A stretch of 64,000 nucleotides of DNA from Geoglobus acetivorans (GTDB taxonomy: Archaea > Halobacteriota > Archaeoglobi > Archaeoglobales > Archaeoglobaceae), in contig NZ_CP087714.1 in the NCBI RefSeq assembly GCF_039641995.1, positions 1,364,001 to 1,428,000 on the forward strand. Direction: 5' to 3'. Of this stretch, positions 61,765-64,000 are shown piece after piece. Positions within the stretch are counted from its first letter, which is position 1; each line of letters begins with the position of its first letter. The position numbers and the translations under genes are program-made. The notes under the pieces are model-generated. The model was not told where the DNA came from. It did not search any database and saw nothing but the letters and a program-made list of their open reading frames with translations.

Positions 61765-62921
61765 TCCGTCCACACTGGGCTGGAGGTTGAGTACTCTGGC
61801 GGATAAAGCACCTCTGTGCTACCCTCTACGAACTCTCCGATGACTCCCTTGAGACCCTTGTCACCCCAGAGCGCCTGATGCTTCTGATCAAATCTGTAGA
61901 TACCAGCAGCACCTTTAAAACTACCAGACTCAAGAGTTTCTATCAGTTTCTCTTTCCCTCCCTGTTTGAATGCCTGTGAGAGAATCATAACCGAATCATA
62001 AGTTAGCAGTCCGGCGTAATTATTCGCATCCTCGCCATATCTTTCCCTGTATTCCTTGAAGTATTTTTCAGTTAAATCTGTTTTTTCAGTCTCATCCAGA
62101 GCAGCGGCCTGAAATGCCACATATTCTGCATTTAGCTTTTTGAGTGTTGCCGGTAAGGCTAGGGCACCGCCAACGGAGTACACGATCCCCTTTCCACCAC
62201 TTGCCCTGTACTCCTTCAAAAATCTAATTGCCGTCCCTCCCGGATCTCCCAGAATCACCACATCCCTCTCTCCGACAATTCTGGCAAGCTGTTTTGCAGC
62301 GGCTTTGTAATCATCCGGAGCAACGCCCGGCGATCTGTAATACACAACCATCTCAGGTTCACCGCTCTTTTCCCTTATGACGTCTAGCATTCCTTGGTTG
62401 AATGTTCTGAGGGGATCATATCCGACAAAATAGTATTTTTCCGGCTTTGTCAGCTTCAGAAACTCCGATGCAAGCACACCCCAGTAAGTTGTGTTGTATG
62501 CAACTCTGAAAACATTGCTGTTACCCTCGGCAACCTTTTTTTCTATAATTCCCGTTGAGGCGACACTCACAATGTAAACAATCCTGTTCTCCCCGGCAGC
62601 ATCAGCAGCGACCATGGCCTGAGGGCTGGAATAAGCTCCGACAATAGCATCAACATTCTGCGAAACAAGATACTCGAAAGCGGTTTTTGTCTTTTCTGGA
62701 CTATCGCCACAATCTGAAAAGATCAGCTCAACATTTCCGGCATGCCTTGCTGCAAGCTCCGCAGCATTTTTCATGGCAACACCTGCGGAAGAATACAATC
62801 CGGTTTCAGGAACCAGGACACCTATCTTGATCTTCTCTGTCTGCTGTGTTGTTGTTTCAGGCTGTGAGCAGCCAAGAAAAAGTAAAGCAAGGAGCAAAAC
62901 CGGCAGATATGCTTTTTTCAC
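61761..62921 (-). CDS. livK: Branched-chain-type ABC transporter substrate-binding lipoprotein LivK
   Basis: 386 residues. Signal peptide with lipobox 'LLFLGC' (C18), then a periplasmic-binding-protein type I fold: 'KIGVLVPETGLYSSAGVAMK' (20 residues), 'AGYSSPQA'-like 'VGAYSSPQAMVAADAAG', 'YYFVGYDPLRTFNQGMLDVI' (20). HAAT binding proteins take amino acids but also aromatic and short organic acids (in Rhodopseudomonas, benzoate and coumarate types); given the flanking CoA ligase genes I favour an organic acid. GTG start at 62921, GGGAGGTGG upstream. Confidence 0.88.
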   Translation of the reverse strand: MKKAYLPVLLLALLFLGCSQPETTTQQTEKIKIGVLVPETGLYSSAGVAMKNAAELAARHAGNVELIFSDCGDSPEKTKTAFEYLVSQNVDAIVGAYSSPQAMVAADAAGENRIVYIVSVASTGIIEKKVAEGNSNVFRVAYNTTYWGVLASEFLKLTKPEKYYFVGYDPLRTFNQGMLDVIREKSGEPEMVVYYRSPGVAPDDYKAAAKQLARIVGERDVVILGDPGGTAIRFLKEYRASGGKGIVYSVGGALALPATLKKLNAEYVAFQAAALDETEKTDLTEKYFKEYRERYGEDANNYAGLLTYDSVMILSQAFKQGGKEKLIETLESGSFKGAAGIYRFDQKHQALWGDKGLKGVIGEFVEGSTEVLYPPEYSTSSPVWTE

Positions 62922-62993
62922 TCTTCCACCTCCCGAACCGTACTCATGGACACATCCTCTGAGCGTGCTGAACGGTTGCAGAATACCGTCACC

Positions 62994-63045
62994 TTACGTT
63001 AATTGAAAATAATTATGAATATAAATTTTTCGCAATTTATCATTA
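62994..63045 (-). promoter_or_regulatory. Site D: operator, TATA and upstream element of the liv operon
   Basis: In plus coordinates: TTACGTTAATTGAAAATAAT begins at 62994, the minus-strand TATA (AAATTTATATTC) lies at 63018-63029, and TTTCGCAATTTATCATTA at 63028-63045. Same layout as sites A and B. Unlike site B, a leader of about 70 nt separates this promoter from the livK start; it contains GGTGA not followed by a usable ORF. Confidence 0.65.
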
Positions 63046-63114
63046 CTTAGCAAAAAATTATTAAATGAATGGAAAATGAGCTGTTTAATTCTTAATGATT
63101 CGCACCATTTGCCT

Positions 63115-63735
63115 TCAAAATGTGAAACTTCCCATGTCCAGCCCGACTCTCTGTATAAATGAATTCAGGGCTTCAAATGTGTTTATTCCATATTTTATAA
63201 GCCGCATAACTTGAATCTGGAATATATGTGCTTCGATTAGTGCATCCGCAAGAGCGCTGTGCCTGTAATTCATTTCGACGTTGTATTTTCTTGCGAGAGC
63301 TTCAAGTGTGAGGTCTTCGTTTTTCGGCCTTTCTCCAAAAATTTCGCCTATAACTCTCTCCATCATGGCGATATCCAGAAATCTTTCTATTTTTACGTAT
63401 TTACTGCAGTTTTTGAATTCTTTTTCCAGGAATTCTATATCAATTGTGATTCCATGACCGACAACTATTCTTTCCTGCAGCATCCCTTCAATTTTATGGG
63501 ATAATGCGCAGAAACTCGGAGCATCCTCTATGTCCTTCGGGATAATCCCGTGGTACTTGGCGGAAGATATGCTCAGGTCATCTACGTTTTCTGGCCGTAT
63601 ATATGCTGTAAACACGTCGTTCATCTGTATTCTAAGGCCGTCCATTGGGATCATCGCTATGCTTATTATTCTGTCTTTTTTCAGGTTCAGCCCTGTGGTT
63701 TCGACATCAACGACCACAAATTTTTCTTCCCTCAA
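63115..63735 (-). CDS. DnaQ-like 3'-5' exonuclease
   Basis: 206 residues, DEDDh family: ExoI 'VDVETTGLNLKKDRI', ExoII 'VVGHGITIDIEFLEKEF', ExoIII 'YRHSALADALIEAHIF'. Archaeal members often follow DUF294-type signal proteins, as here (TTGA overlap, TTG start at 63735). Probable nucleic-acid trimming enzyme; not part of a polymerase III. Confidence 0.88.
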   Translation of the reverse strand: MREEKFVVVDVETTGLNLKKDRIISIAMIPMDGLRIQMNDVFTAYIRPENVDDLSISSAKYHGIIPKDIEDAPSFCALSHKIEGMLQERIVVGHGITIDIEFLEKEFKNCSKYVKIERFLDIAMMERVIGEIFGERPKNEDLTLEALARKYNVEMNYRHSALADALIEAHIFQIQVMRLIKYGINTFEALNSFIQRVGLDMGSFTF

Positions 63736-64000
63736 AACCTGTCAACTCCGTAATAGCTTTTTACGAATTTCTGGAAATTCTTTATTATTTTGAGACTCTC
63801 CCTCAGTATTGCCACATCGAGTTTCTCAAGCTCGTCGTATTTTATCACGTTATCTCCTGATTTAATCTGGTGTTTCAGCCTCAGATTCTGGATGTATTCG
63901 AATGATTCTTTAAGCTCCTCTGCCCGGCTCTCTCCGAAAACATCTATCAGGTGAGAAATGCGGGCAAGCGTATTCGGGTCCTGTATGCTGTTATCTATTG
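63732..64000 (-). CDS. DUF294/CBS-type nucleotidyltransferase-like protein (C-terminal part)
   Basis: The last 88 codons of a gene that begins beyond the right edge. The visible stretch includes 'ARISHLIDVFGESRAEELKE' (20 residues), 'LKHQIKSGDNVI' and 'LKIIKNFQKFVKSYYGV', the C-terminal DUF294 helical domain of CBS-domain signal-transduction proteins. Nothing can be said of its N-terminus. Coupled to the exonuclease by a 4-bp overlap. Confidence 0.75.
   Translation of the reverse strand, partial: IDNSIQDPNTLARISHLIDVFGESRAEELKESFEYIQNLRLKHQIKSGDNVIKYDELEKLDVAILRESLKIIKNFQKFVKSYYGVDRF

Noticed and set aside
62922-62990. Short upstream ORF in the liv leader (ATG TGT CCA TGA)
   Set aside because: Only three codons, not placed behind the GGTGA; no sign of an attenuator or riboswitch fold.

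Overview
The window is a chromosomal segment of a hyperthermophilic euryarchaeon of the Archaeoglobales (Archaeoglobus/Geoglobus/Ferroglobus type). The evidence is the mix of C1 enzymes (CO dehydrogenase alpha, formylmethanofuran dehydrogenase, F420-dependent methylene-H4MPT reductase) with fatty-acid style beta-oxidation genes. Archaeal informational genes are also present (DNA polymerase D small subunit, NMD3, aIF2-beta, Taw2, Pcc1). Promoters are archaeal: TATA boxes lie 25-30 nt upstream of many start codons (leaderless genes), and inner genes use strong GGTGAT ribosome sites about 4 nt before the start. The exact genus cannot be fixed from the sequence alone. No rRNA, tRNA, CRISPR array or complete insertion sequence was recognised.

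Layout. 1-4.4 kb: C1 metabolism (cdhA partial, fwdD-fwdB-Fe-S subunit). 4.4-16.4 kb: housekeeping genes (pgi, nadE, argF, polymerase D small subunit, signal peptidase, taw2, nmd3, UPF0200/0201, chorismate-lyase-like protein, apgM, a bactofilin-like protein, YchF GTPase). 16.5-21 kb: a small winged-helix gene, a PsiE-like membrane protein, an acyl-CoA ligase and a dihydrolipoamide-dehydrogenase-like flavoprotein. 20.7-22.0 kb: a radical SAM/SPASM enzyme with a PqqD-like N-terminus behind a small Cys-rich ORF and an overlapping 20-codon ORF, a candidate peptide-modification locus. 22.1-41.4 kb: pheT, an MIP18/DUF2249/heme-copper-oxidase-like cluster, mer, recJ-like, pcc1, ribL, an rRNA/tRNA methyltransferase, aIF2-beta, pyrH, adk, cobS-cobY, pcm and several proteins of unknown function.

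41.4-63.1 kb is the most distinctive part, a catabolic island for an unidentified carboxylic acid. A minus-strand operon encodes two thiolase-like proteins lacking the catalytic Cys, two DUF35 OB-fold/zinc-ribbon partners, an acyl-CoA dehydrogenase and an enoyl-CoA hydratase. A plus-strand operon encodes two family III CoA-transferases and two AMP-forming acyl-CoA ligases. Between and beside them are a broken short-chain fatty acid permease, an alpha/beta hydrolase, a sodium/solute symporter with a small partner, an HDAC/AcuC-type deacylase and a branched-chain-type ABC transporter.

Three of these operons, at 46.85, 51.2 and 63.0 kb, share a promoter architecture not seen elsewhere in the window: an 18-nt element upstream of TATA and a TTACGTTAA-type operator just downstream of it. 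A fourth, degraded copy of the operator sits at 52.34 kb. I infer that one unseen regulator controls uptake, activation and side-chain cleavage of the same substrate class. The gene set resembles the bbs genes of benzylsuccinate oxidation and the ACAD/hydratase/Ltp2-type retro-aldolase sets of steroid side-chain degradation. The substrate remains unknown. The right edge holds a DnaQ-like exonuclease and the C-terminus of a DUF294-type protein.
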